64,000 nucleotides of DNA from Sorex araneus (lineage: Eukaryota > Chordata > Mammalia > Eulipotyphla > Soricidae): assembly GCF_027595985.1 (NCBI RefSeq), contig NC_073302.1, forward strand, positions 393,504,403-393,568,402, given 5' to 3'. How positions within the stretch are numbered: the first letter of the stretch is position 1; every line of letters begins with the position of its first letter. Both the position numbers and the translations under genes were made by a program. Shown here in pieces: positions 51,440-63,289 of the stretch. The notes under the pieces are model-generated. The model did not search any database, had not been told where the DNA came from, and saw only the letters and a program-made list of their open reading frames with translations.

Positions 51440-51789
51440 CTCTTGCCTTCTTTTTAAAGAATTCTGTTTAATGCATAATTCACAGAGCCTATGCAACATT
51501 CTGGGAAACTTTTGGAGGGATATTAGCCTTTTAATTCAAAATTATGCACTCTGGGAAATGGCTGGTGCTGAAGGTGGCAAGCCTACTAGGTAATTTACAC
51601 CAGCAATCAAATTGCAATTACAAAGGAGATTAAAACATGACTTTAAACTTCTTAACTCCACCCCCAGGGCTACTAGCTGCTTGGTAAACATAGCAAGGGA
51701 GCTGCAATGAAAGGAAACCTGTAATTAAAAATTCCGACCTTTTTCAGCTCTGTTAGGGTGACACTACAAGATCCCAAAGGAAAGGAAAG
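51440..51789. promoter_or_regulatory. Candidate intronic regulatory element (speculative)
   Basis: A complex, repeat-free 350-bp stretch with clustered homeodomain/POU-like words: 'atgcataatt' (51471-51480), the near-inverse 'aattatgca' (51540-51548), 'caattaca' and 'taattaaaaa'. There is no coding potential. The call rests on composition only, and conservation could not be tested. Confidence 0.2.
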
Positions 51790-51989
51790 GAAGTTTCATT
51801 TCAAGCAGTCTTGGAAGAGTGGCTTTATCTATTCAAGAGGGTGTAATTTTTTCTGACATTGTTTACTAATTGTTTTTGAAGTTTAGACTATGCTTGATTA
51901 AAAAATGTTTTTTAAAGAATAACTTGAAAGCTTTTTAATTCTGGAGGCTGAATATAAAAGAAGTCGATACTGGGAACAAAAAAGATGGT

Positions 51990-52100
51990 GGAAAATGTGC
52001 ACTGGTGGAGGGATGGGTGTTCGGTCATTGTATGACTGAAACTCAATCATGAAAGCTTTGGAACTGTATCTCACGGTGATTCAATAAAAAAAAAATTTAA
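51990..52100 (+). mobile_element. L1 3' UTR extreme end
   Basis: 'gtgcactggtggagggatgg', 'tcattgtatgactgaaactc' and 'cacggtgattcaataaaaaa' match other L1 3' ends. Confidence 0.85.
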
Positions 52101-52805
52101 AAATATAAAAGAAGTGAAGTATATCACAGGAGTGATAGTAAAAATCACATAACACTTCTGAGGTAGGCCCTTTTTAAAGAGTCATTTATGTACACCTTTT
52201 GTTTATGTTTAGATGGTTTAAATGTTCAGATGTTATGTTTAGATGGTCTTCTTTCTCCTTCTTTATATAGCTTTTTCAGAAGTCATTTGGCCTGGATTTT
52301 GGGAAGAGTCGAAGGCAGAGGTAGGAAAAATGATTATACCCTCCACCCCTCTTCACTTCTCTAGATTTCATCTCCACCCTCTTTATCCTGGATCTTACCT
52401 CCAGTAGCCACATACAACTGCTATGAGTAATTCTTGAAGCTAGCATACTTCATGATGATTCTATCTTATACACTATCATGTCTCTTAGTAAGTTTTGAAA
52501 TGCCAACACATTTCCAGAAGAATTAAGCTAAGTAAGTAGTGCTACCAAAGAACTCTGACTATACATATTCTACTTCACTTTTAATAGGAACCAGTATAGA
52601 ATCCCTATTTAAGGATGTACTCCCTACTAAATATGTATCTGTAGGATGTACATTTTCCGTGCTTAATTCATATTTTGGTGAGTCTCTTTGATTACAATAA
52701 AATCAATATGTTAAACTGACACCAAATGAATGTCACTTTAATATTAACAATGCTTATAAAGTAAGATTCAGGATCAGTTTTATAAGGATAGAAAAGAGCT
52801 GGTCT

Positions 52806-53794
52806 ACTAATAATCAGGGAGATGCAGATCAAAACAACAATGAAATACCATCTCACACACAGAGACTGGCCCACATCCAAAAGAACAAATGTGACCGGTG
52901 TTGGCGCGGATGTGGGGAGAAAGGGACTTCACTGCTGGTGGGAATGCTGACTGGTTCAGCCCTTTTGGAAAACAGTATGGATGCTTCTCAAAAAATTAGA
53001 AATTAAGCTCCCATTTGACCCAACGATGCCACTTCTGGGAGATGCAAAAAAATATAGTGAAAGAGACATCTGCACTTATATGGTCATTACAGCACTGTTT
53101 AAAATAGCCAGAATCTGGTAAAAACCCGAGTGCCCGAGAACAGATGATTGGTTAAAGAAACTCTGGTACATCTACACAATGGAATACTATGCAGCTGTTA
53201 GAAAAGATCAAGTCATGAAATTTGTATATAGGTGGATCAACATGGAAAGTATCATGTTAAATGAAATGAGTCAGAAAGAGAGGGACAGACATAGAAAGAT
53301 TGCACTCATTTGTGGAATATAAAGTAACAGAATGGCAGACTAACACCCAAGAATAGTAGAGGTAAGTACCAAGAGGAGTACTCCACAGCTTGGAAGCTGA
53401 CCTCACATGCTAGTTGAAGAAGTAGCTCTGATAGAGAAGGGATCACCAAGCAAAGGGTGCTAGGCGGGCCGACTAGGGATGGGAGATACAGGCTGAAAAT
53501 AGACTATAGGCTGAACATGATGACTACTTAATACCTCTGTAGCAAACCAAAACACCCCAAAAGAGAGAGAGAACAAATGGGAATGCCCTGCACACAGAGG
53601 CGGGGTGGGTTTGTGAAGGGGACAGGGTGGGGGTGGTGGGAGGGATGCTGGGACCATTGGTGGTGGAAAATGGGCACTGGTGGAGGGATGGGTACTCGAT
53701 CATTGTATGACTGAAACGTAAGCATGAAAACCCGTAAGTCTGTAACTTTGTCTTACGGTGATTCACTAATAAAATTAAAAAAGGAAAAAAAAAA
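52806..53794 (+). mobile_element. 5'-truncated L1: ORF2 C-terminus and 3' UTR, with TSD
   Basis: It begins in ORF2 at 'gagatgcagatcaaaacaac' and includes the CWRGCGEKG region in decayed form. The 3' UTR has only a short GA tract (about 53563-53573), and the A-rich end follows 'ttcactaataaaatt'. Perfect 16-bp duplications 'agaaaagagctggtct' lie at 52790-52805 and 53795-53810. It is antisense to GRM3. Confidence 0.96.
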
Positions 53795-54401
53795 AGAAAA
53801 GAGCTGGTCTTCAGTGGTCTTTTAAAGTTTTTTTTAAATGATGCGCTCTTGACACATATAATGCTGTAACACAATGTTACTTGAATAAAATAATGATGAA
53901 GAATTGGAGTAAAACGGATTAAAAAATTCAGCTGGAACTATCTGAACCTGGAGATAAATAACTGATTAAGCGATAAGGATATATAGGCCTCATTTTAAAG
54001 ACATTTAACTGCTTTCTTGTAGCAACTTCTCTCTAAGTAGATTGAAAGATTAAGATATTCTGGATGATGCCCAAGACATTTTCACTTCTAAAGACCCATG
54101 AAACTGGAAACATGTTTTCAAAGATGCTCTGAAACATAATTAATTACTGAGTTAGGCCCTTAGAGACAGGAACTGCTTAAAGCATGATATGGACCTTTTA
54201 TCTAGTTAATTAGCTTTATAGGAATAATTTTGCACATTTAGAAGATAAGTATTGATTTTATTACTTGGAACACAATACAATTTATTTTTATGTTGTGCTT
54301 TTACATTAGGGAAAAAATGAAGTAATCTTAGAACTTGAAATAACTCTTGAAATTGTGATAATAATGAGGGCACTGTGATTAGACTTCGTTTTCTCTATCA
54401 A

Positions 54402-54571
54402 ATTTATAATTTCCAAAGGAAAAAAATTAAATAAAATGTTTACCAAACAGATTGTTATACTTAATAAAGGGGTTTTGGTGTATCTCATTTATAATTTCCA
54501 AAGGAAAAAAATTAAATAAAATGTTTACCAAACAGATTGTTATACTTAATAAAGGGGTTTTGGTGTATCTC
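54402..54571. repeat. Perfect 85-bp tandem duplication
   Basis: Two identical adjacent copies (54402-54486 and 54487-54571) of a unit starting 'atttataatttccaaagg' and ending 'ttttggtgtatctc'. I see no mismatch, so it is recent or an assembly artefact. Confidence 0.97.
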
Positions 54572-54954
54572 AGAAGCTTATTTGGTTATACAGAACAAAC
54601 TAGTTATCCACATATGAATGAACTAGCCTTAAAAAATTAATTGTAAATATTTTTGGTCCTAAGTCCAAATTGATTGAGTTAGTTTTTTCCTGTCATCCTA
54701 TCATTTACACTAATACATAAAAATATAAAATGAGCATATTATTTTCTTCACCAACAGATTCATTTTTTTTCACATTAAAAATCTGCTGGAATGAGATTAC
54801 CTGATGTTCCCTGAATGTGCTATAAGGAATTTCTTGTCAGTTTCATTCTCCTTCACAACTTTGATTCTGCTAAGATTTAAGTGAGTTTTGAAACTTGAAC
54901 TATCTGCACTTGGAATGAGAGTTTCAACAGTAATGCTTTTATAGGGTCAATTTA

Positions 54955-55032
54955 AAGTTCTTACTAGTAATGTCTTGATAGTAACTTACTAGTAATGTCT
55001 TAGTAGTAGTAACTTACTAGGAATGTCTTGAA
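54955..55032. repeat. Imperfect ~30-bp tandem repeat
   Basis: 'cttactagtaatgtctt' recurs three times with small changes and variable spacers. Confidence 0.8.
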
Positions 55033-55127
55033 TGAAACTTTTTGAAACAGCATTTAGCATTCTGTAACTACAAAGCTTTCTCTTGTCCTTCTTATTTATT
55101 TGGCCTTTGTCTCTTGATATGTCACTT

Positions 55128-55248
55128 TATCAGCACAGGCAAGCAGGGTTGGTCCTGGTTTAAAGTCCTTCTGTGTCACTGAAAATCAGCAGAACTCAAC
55201 AATGCTTGATCTGGTATGTGCAATGCAAAGTTGCTCAATCTTCTCCAC
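55128..55248 (-). mobile_element. Possible old tRNA-SINE
   Basis: 'gatctggtatgtgcaatgca' and 'gttgctcaatcttctcc' resemble a decayed reversed head. Weak. Confidence 0.35.
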
Positions 55249-55529
55249 ACACAAAAAGCCTCACGCCAGTGAGCTTTTCTCTGAAATCTTATCAAGGAAC
55301 TTTAAACACCCTTATTATTTTTTACTTTTCAAAGTTATATAAATGATTTACATAAAAACACTTCAAATCAAAAAACTGTAATGGTTGCAAACACAATGAC
55401 TACACACAATTTATCACACCTTGCTTAAGGTTGAGTAGGAATTGTGTTTGTCCTTGATACATTTTAATATTGAAATAGAAATTAATAAATTTGAAATCTG
55501 TAAGCAGTAACTTTCATTATGCAACTTCA

Positions 55530-55571
55530 TATATGTGTATATGTGTATGTGTGTATATGTGTGTGTGTATT
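55530..55571. repeat. (TG)n/(TA)n tract
   Basis: tatgtgtatatgtgtgtgtg units. Confidence 0.9.
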
Positions 55572-57019
55572 TTTGAAAAGTATTTTGAAAAAAATTCTAT
55601 TTCATGAGGATATCTCTTGAAATTCCTCAGCCTATAGAGTCAGGTGGAGGTGAACAGATCAGGAGATTATTGTAGTTTTTAAGGATTATTTGGGGGTATT
55701 TGCTATAGAGATGTCAGATAGGTAAGAGTGTTGCTCATACTCTAAACCTTTACTCATCTACCAGAAATGGTTCCTGGAGATGACTCTTCTGGGAGAGGGG
55801 GACAATTCAGAGAGAAAACCATACACCTTGTGTAGAGAAACAAAAATGGTTCCTGAAGTAATTTAGTTGTTTTTATTGATTCTTTTAGGACTAAACTAAA
55901 AATGACTTAAAGTTCAAAAGTTGACTCTTTATATTAGGAACCTTAAAAAACAATTGAAAGACATAAAGCTAAATGTGTTTTTCTAGCCCTTCAGCAAACT
56001 TTTACTGTTGTCCGTTATCATAAAATTTTCCTCTAATGATGGCTTATGAGGCAATTGGATGTTACCTCATAGGCTATAAACAAAAATTTATGGTTGAAAT
56101 TAGTTGCTGTCAGTTCCTGCTCTCCTGTCACTACTTTTTACCTAAGTGTATCCCTTATGGTGAAATTTACACAAAAATAGATGTCTGGGCAATTTTCTCA
56201 TGAGTTCCAAACAGGAAAATATGATGCTTTGTTTAGCGTTCATTAAATATTCCCCTACAGGATCAGAAATCATATAGACTAGATACAATTTTGATGAAGT
56301 GGTAAAAATGATCTATTATTTTTGTGATAAAAGATTAATTGAAGAAACTAATCTCTAATAATTTTATATTGTGTTTGCATGGATGTGTATTTAACTATTA
56401 TGTTTTCATCAAAAATTCTAAGAAAAAATAATATTCTTTCAAAGAAAGATCCATTTGTTTGATTTTTGTCATAACTAAGGCTTAGAGGATTTGTGTGACT
56501 TCTAGAACTAGATAATATCACAGCTTGGGAAAGACCTATTATCTATGATACTCTGTTCAGTATACATATTCTATATTACAATATTTGATTGTAGGCCAAG
56601 TTAACTTCAATATAGTGACCTTCTCTGACAGTCATTAATCAAAGCATAGTTTCAGTAAAGAAGATATTATTAAACATATAGAGGAAGTATTTTAATTAAT
56701 AAATTATTGAAAGAGTAATTTAGAGAAACCAAGCAAGATAGCTATGTCATTGTCTATAAACTAGAAATAGAATATGAAAATCCTAATGATACAAAGAACA
56801 CACCAACATGATATGTTTTATTTTCAAGATAAAAGCAGTAGCATCACATCACAAATTTTCAGCAGAATGCCAATTATTCATTTTAGTTTATATCCATGCT
56901 AATCTTACAAAAGAAAGTTTGTGCTTATGATGCATCTAAATATTAATGATGATAAAAATCATACAATTGATACTAAAACAATTTTAATATCCTTTAAAAA
57001 TTGCCACCAGGCCAGGAGG

Positions 57020-57110
57020 AGTGGGGAGGCAGAAATAGTACAATGGGTAAGGTGCTTGCCTTACATATGGCTGGCCTGGGTTTAATCCTCTGCATCTCAT
57101 ATTAATATAG
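57020..57110 (+). mobile_element. tRNA-SINE head only
   Basis: 'gcagaaatagtacaatgggt', 'gtgcttgccttacatatgg' and 'gggtttaatcctctgcatc'. The body is lost. Confidence 0.75.
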
Positions 57111-57238
57111 TTTGTGTGGGTATTATTTCCAGAGCTGCAGACAGTGTGAAATCAGATCCATAGTATCATTGCTATATTGTTACATAGTGATAACAGGTTG
57201 ATTTGTATTATGCTATAGGTCTTCAAGGCAGAACTCCT

Positions 57239-57404
57239 CTTTTTTTTTTTCTTTTCTTGTTTGCTTTTGAGCCACACCTGGTGATGCTCAGGGCTTACTC
57301 CTGGATCTGTGCTCAGGGATGACTCCTGGTGGGGATCAAGGGACCATATGTGGTTTCAGGGATCAAGGCAAATGCTCTATCTGCTGTACTATCATTCAGC
57401 CCCC
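57239..57404 (-). mobile_element. tRNA-SINE, type A
   Basis: Poly(T), 'gagccacacctggtgatgct', 'gggaccatatgtggtttcag' and a shortened head ending 'tcattcagccccc'. Confidence 0.88.
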
Positions 57405-57446
57405 CTGACAGAACTGCTTTCATTTCGAATTTTGTTTAGTACTGCT

Positions 57447-57689
57447 GATTGACACAGCTGGTAGGGCGTTTGCCTTGCACGAGGCTCAGCCGGGTTCGAT
57501 TCCTCCGTTGTCCCTCTCAGAGAGTCTGGCAAACTACTGAGAGTATCCCACCCACACAGCAGAGCCTGGCAAGCTACCCATGTTGTAATTCGATATGCCC
57601 AAAACAGTGACAATTCTCACAATGGAGACATTACTGGTGCCTGCTCAAGCCAATCGATGAACAAAGGAACAACAGTGCTACAGCGCTAT
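57447..57689 (+). mobile_element. tRNA-SINE, type B
   Basis: 'gtagggcgtttgccttgcac', B box 'gggttcgattcc', 'attcgatatgcccaaaacag' and tail 'caacagtgctacagcgctat'. It lacks the first ~20 bp of the head. Confidence 0.94.
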
Positions 57690-58889
57690 ACGAAATATTA
57701 AGCAGAAATTTCTGTGGCTTGAATTTTTCAGCAAAGAATGTGACTGAGTAAACCATCACAAGGCCAGAATCAAGGTTATTTTCCTTAGCCTAGAAAATCT
57801 GAGGTCATCATAAATTCAAGATCACGAACTCTAGCCTTCAGGTGAAAAGTTAGTGAAACTAGTTTTGGGATCTTTGAGGTGTTCACATATCAAACGTATG
57901 AAAATATTCATCCAATATTAAAATGAATTATTCTTTAAGTTCCTCTTTAGAGGTCTTTTTGAGCTATTCCTTCTCTTTTTTCAGTCTCCAGTTGCAATTT
58001 GCATTATGTTTACCTTCTTTTAAGAAGCACTGTTTATTTTAAAATAACTTTTAAAATAATGAAGACTGTATGTACAAATGATTTAAAAAATTTCAGTGCT
58101 GCATGGATAAATGAATGACTTTCTTGCCTTAATGCTTCTGCAATAGCCCTCAATGCATCATGTTACATATTATGTCAAGATCTACACTAGTGTCTTCTCA
58201 AACAGCAATTTTAGCTAATGATCCCATAATTTTTTCTTTGTATATTTTCCAGTTTCTGACATAAGTAGATGTTTCAATAACTGATGCAGAGATGACTTAA
58301 TACTTTGATCAATAAGGAGCGTAACATTTCCTGATGGATACAGTATTGATAATATACTACTATGGGAAAGATGTAGGAGACATTCTTATCACTACTTTGT
58401 ACAGGGATTGTCAGAAGAATTGCCCTAAATCACACAATTAGAGTAGGAATTTTGTGTTGAGGGGAAGACAACTTTAGAAAAAGAGGTATAGCCTATTAAC
58501 ACCATGACATTCAGGGCTAAGCAAACATTATTCAGTGATTATTTTCTTCAGAATGTGATAAACAATTGTATGTAGGAAGTCTAGATGGAGTCTATAAATT
58601 TTTGCAGAAACATTATTTTCTAAGTACCCCTTTTCAGTCAAGTCTGGAGTATAAAAATGATCATCTAATTGAAAAAGTAAGTTTATCTGTCCTTAATTTG
58701 TAAAGAATTGATTGTGGTTGAGTACCCTGGAGATTTTAATGAAAGGTTTACTTTTTAGATATCAAAATGTCTAAGAATCTCAGTATTTGTAGGAGATAGG
58801 GATTAGATGCCAACATTGACAGGTCTCTTTAGGAATATTTATTAGCTTTTTTGATGAGTAATCATCACTGGAAATATGCCTTGTTCTAA

Positions 58890-59074
58890 CTTCTTTTTTT
58901 TTTTTTTTTGCTTTTTGGGTCACACCCGGCGATGCACAGGGGTCACTCCTGGCTCATGCACTCAGGAATCACCCCTGGCGGTGCTCAGGGGACCATATGG
59001 GATGCTGGGATTCAAACCCGGGTCGGCTGCGTGCAAGGCAAACGCCTTACCCACTGTGCTATCGCTCCAGCCCC
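58890..59074 (-). mobile_element. tRNA-SINE, type A, young with TSD
   Basis: A near-consensus copy: T-run, 'ctttttgggtcacacccggc', 'ggtgctcaggggaccatatg' and head 'gctatcgctccagcccc'. Perfect 15-bp duplications 'tatgccttgttctaa' lie at 58875-58889 and 59075-59089. Confidence 0.97.
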
Positions 59075-59781
59075 TATGCCTTGTTCTAAATCTTTTGTAT
59101 TGTTTCGGTCACGTCTCTTATAGATAGTCCTAATGACTTCTAATGAAACTCAGTATTAAAGTCAAAATCCTTACAAGTGCCTCCAGAATCTAGACCGTAA
59201 TCCATTTGGAACTTCACCTTCTCTATCTCTTCTATTTTATTACACCTATTAAAACCAGCCTTGTCGCTTTCCCTGGAACATAGTTGGTTCTCACTGTTCT
59301 CCATCCCTCTGTCTCCCCCAAAATTTCGACAGACTTGCTCTCTCATTTTCTTCAGTTTCTGCTCACATACTATATTGTCAGTGAATTTTTACCAATGATC
59401 TTCTATTAAGCGTTAATACACTGTCTTGTCGAAGTTTTCTCCATATGTATCTTTGTGTGAGAGATGAGGCATTTCTAGTTTATTTATGACATATAACCTC
59501 TGTGAGAATATGGTCTTTATTAGGCTTCCCTGCTTATTTCTTGGGATTAGACCTAGGACTGATGTAGAGGTCACAATAGATACGGAGTTACTACATGAAA
59601 TTTACTTGTTTTTTTCCAACTCCATTTGTAGTCTCAATGACTTCAGGGAGACTTCTGGTTGAGAGAAGAATGTGGTTTACCATTCTCTTTAACCACATCT
59701 AGAATTTTTAATTCTCCAAGGAATAAGAACACCTTAGTTCACATGACAGGTAAAAGCAAAACAACTGAATTTTCTAGTTCT

Positions 59782-59967
59782 TTTTTTTCTGTTTGCTTGC
59801 AGGAGAGGGGGGGTCACACCCAGTGATGTTCAGGACTTATTCCTGACTCTTTGCTCAGAGATCACTACTAGGAGGGCTCTGGGGACTATATGGGATGTGG
59901 GGAGTTAAAGCTGGTTTGGCTGCAGGCAAGAGAAGTGCCCTACTCACTGTACTATCTCTCAGCTCCT
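59782..59967 (-). mobile_element. tRNA-SINE, type A
   Basis: 'gggggtcacacccagtgatg', 'gagatcactactaggaggg' and a decayed head ending 'tctctcagctcc'. Confidence 0.85.
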
Positions 59968-60686
59968 GCTATCTCCTACACTGCTCTCAGGCCCCTGATA
60001 GTTATTTTGGATACTTAACATATCTGTAGTAGTTCTAGAATATGAAGTTAGGGACTGGAGTAATCCCTGATCACAGCTAAGTATACACCTCCCCTGCCAA
60101 ATAGAATATAAAGATAATTCCTAGAGTGCTAATTTACTCTAAGTTTCAGAGCTATATAGCGGTCAATTCAGAATGAATATGAACTTTGCTGTTTCACTGT
60201 CTCTTGCTTCTATTAGTGCCAATATTCTCTGAAGACTGTCCATTAATAACCACAACCGGGCTGGTTTTGCTCTCAGTCACATTTTTCAGTTTTTTCAGAC
60301 AGGAATCATTATATTACCTGCTACTTTTGAAGATGAAGGAACATACACTGAATAATGATCAAAGAACATAAGTTCTTTCTCTTTTATGTTGCACAAGTGA
60401 CTTCCCTATATCATAATTTATTTTCTCATCTATTAAATATCAATTATAGTATCTAATCAACTGGCTCACACAATTCTGAAAGAATCTAATGAATGTATGT
60501 TTAAAAGTGGTTTAAAAATGATACTGTGCTAAGTAAAATATATCTTTACAACTATAATTGGGATTTAGATTCTGAATTGTTGGCAAGTATCTTCAGTCCA
60601 ATTTCTTGATTAAGCACTTGTGATGTGCTATCAAATGCAAGAAAGAAGAAAAAAACTCTATGACCCACTCTTGTTGCTTCTGAGTA

Positions 60687-60911
60687 TCACTGTCACTATC
60701 ATTGTCATCCCGTTGCTCATCTATTTGCTCGAGCGGGCACCAGTAATGTCTCCATTCTGAGACTTGTTGTTACTGTTTTTGGCATATTAGGCTCTGCTGT
60801 GGGGGCAAGATACTCTCGGTAGCTTGCTCGGCTCTCTGAGAGGGGCAGAGGAATTGAACCCTGGTCAACCACGTGCAAGGCAAATGCCCTACCCATTGTA
60901 CTGTTGCTTCA
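60687..60911 (-). mobile_element. tRNA-SINE, type B, with TSD and internal deletion
   Basis: Tail 'tcactgtcactatcattgtc' and 'tttggcatattaggctctgc', where ~20 bp of the hairpin region is lost, then the head 'gcaaggcaaatgccctaccc'. Perfect 14-bp duplications 'gttgcttctgagta' lie at 60673-60686 and 60912-60925. There is no poly(A) between tail and duplication. Confidence 0.95.
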
Positions 60912-62007
60912 GTTGCTTCTGAGTAAAAAGAGAAAAGTCTACATACTCAAGAGAATCATGTTAATTGATTCAATCCCTGGTCTAGTAGCTTCGATTACTA
61001 AATTTAAACTGTCTGTGCCAGCAAAAAGGAGTGAAAGACTTGGGATCCAACCTCTTATTTTTAGCACTTCTGTTGTCAGGTTAGCTGATCTTAATTCACT
61101 TAAAAATATCTGTCAGATTCCTAAACAAGTCAAACACTTTGAATTAAGTTATGATAAAATATTCCAATTATACACAAAAGAAAATGCACCTTCCTTTTAC
61201 TTTTTCAAATTATTTAACCAATAGTTTAGGTTAGCACAAGAGACCCATGCAAAAAAAAGGGGAAGGTAAAGAATCAAATAAATATCCATGCTAAAAGGGG
61301 AAAAATTAAACTGAAGGGATTGTACACAGGATAAATTGATAGGGATAGTTTATACTGGCAAAAGAAGTGAAGAAAAACATTTTTAATAAGTTAGCACTGT
61401 TGCTTTTCTTTTACAAACGTTTTATTCATATTTTTCCCTTAAAACATTTGTAGAAATAATAGAATTCTAACGAGTAAAAATGAAAAGGATATAAATAACT
61501 GCATTACTCAGAGATCTTGCCGTTTGGATGACTGAGAAATGATAAACTTTCTTTGTTTTGTAATTTATTAAAACAGGTAATCAGGTTTAAGATCTTATTC
61601 GTGTATAAGCAATTTAAATACAGAGACAGAAAATATTTGAAGTACCCTCCTCCCGCAAAAATGATGGTACTGTAGGTTTGTGATTGGATAGCCTCTAGAT
61701 GAAACTTTACAATAAAAAATTAAGAAATAACATAAGAACAATGGTTGATGGTTGGAATATTGGTGGTGGTGAAGATGTATAACTATACACGAACATTAAC
61801 ATTATTGTAAAATAAATAAAGTAAGGAAAAGGAAGACAAATACCAGAATGCAAGATATCAAGAAGGGTTACGTAGGTTATTTTCAATGCTAGAATATAGA
61901 AATAAAAAGAACAGGGTCAAAAATAAATTGAGTGGAGAAAAAGAAAATAACTGGTAGGGGACTGGAACTTTTGTGACATTGGTCGGGTAGAAGTGTGGTA
62001 TATCTAT

Positions 62008-62290
62008 ATATCTAAACCACAAAACCACAACTGGTAGTAAATTCCCTGATATTGGTCTCCAAACTTCAACACTCAAGCTTTAAAAATAGTGCCTGTTAAG
62101 GAGGCAGGATGGAGGATCGGGTAGGGGGGAATCTGGTGACATGGTGGGAGGGAATCTGGTAATATTAGTGGAGGGAAGTTGACACTGGTGGTAGGATCAG
62201 TTTGGGACTATTCTATGCTTAAAATTCAATTATAAAATACTTTGTAAATCATGGTGCCTTCATAAAAATAGTAATTAAAAATATATATAT
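62008..62290 (+). mobile_element. Old L1 3' UTR end (probable)
   Basis: 'aggcaggatggaggatcggg', 'gacactggtggtaggatc' and 'aattcaattataaaatac' parallel the younger L1 ends with much divergence. It ends in an AT-rich tail. Confidence 0.5.
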
Positions 62291-63132
62291 AGAAAAAGTT
62301 CTAATTTTTGTAAAAATATCAACTGTAATTTGAAAAGGAAAAACTTGATTTTAAAGCAAACTTTGCCACAAGAAAAAATTTTAAATATTTCCCAACCATA
62401 CACAATTATTAGGTCTTGAGTGAAAATTCTGGAAGGGTTTCAGACCCCATATTCTCCCCCTTTGTTTTTACCATTTGCTGTAAATTAGATATAGAGGGTT
62501 ATAATTAGAGTGAGAGAATGGGATGACTGGGAAGAAAATGCAGTCTTAAACAGCATTTAAGACACACACACTTGTATCCTGATTATTTTTTTCTCTTTTG
62601 CAATTTACAATTGATTCTCGGAAATAACAATGTGATATTATGAATATTGATCTAGTGTAATTTGATCCTCTCAGAGGAAGGAGTGAAGTACATAATTAGT
62701 GGCCTTTCTATGAATCATTCTTTACTGAAGATATCATTATGGCAATTAGCAAGAACGTTAACAAATTCCTTTTCAGACAGAAAGTATTTGAGGGATGAAT
62801 TGTTTATTATTATGCCAATGCACATAATTAGTCTGAGTCAAGTGATATGGCAGTGGTATCTAGGAAAAGGAAGCCATGTAACAGTTGTACTGGATCCTTC
62901 TTCTAGATACTAGCTTACTCTCTATTCCTAAGGAAGCAGCAGTAGAAAATACTTCATGATTAGGAAACAATAGATTGTGCTTCCTTTGGAGTCTACCTTC
63001 TCTTTTCATATTTGAGAAATTCACGTCTTTTGCATTTTTTAAAAGATTTTTGCTTTATCACATAAACCTTCTCAATGTTCTTGTGAGTTATATAAACAAA
63101 ATTTTAAGTGGATATATTTGTTTTTAAATTAA

Positions 63133-63268
63133 GGGCCACACTCAGTGGTATTTACTGTGAGCTCAGGGGTCACTCCTGGTAATGCTCAGAAGATCATATG
63201 GGGTACTGGGAATTGAAATTGTGCCAGCTGCATGGAAGTTCTCCCTGCTTTAATATCTCTTCAGTCCT
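63133..63268 (-). mobile_element. tRNA-SINE, type A, old
   Basis: 'gggccacactcagtggtatt', 'ggggtcactcctggtaatgc' and 'gaagatcatatggggtac', with a decayed head. Confidence 0.8.
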
Positions 63269-63289
63269 GAAAACTAGACAATTTTATGC

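Noticed and set aside
54955..55032. Repeats with spacers suggestive of a CRISPR array
   Set aside because: Only three imperfect units with irregular spacing in a mammalian intron. It is an ordinary tandem repeat.
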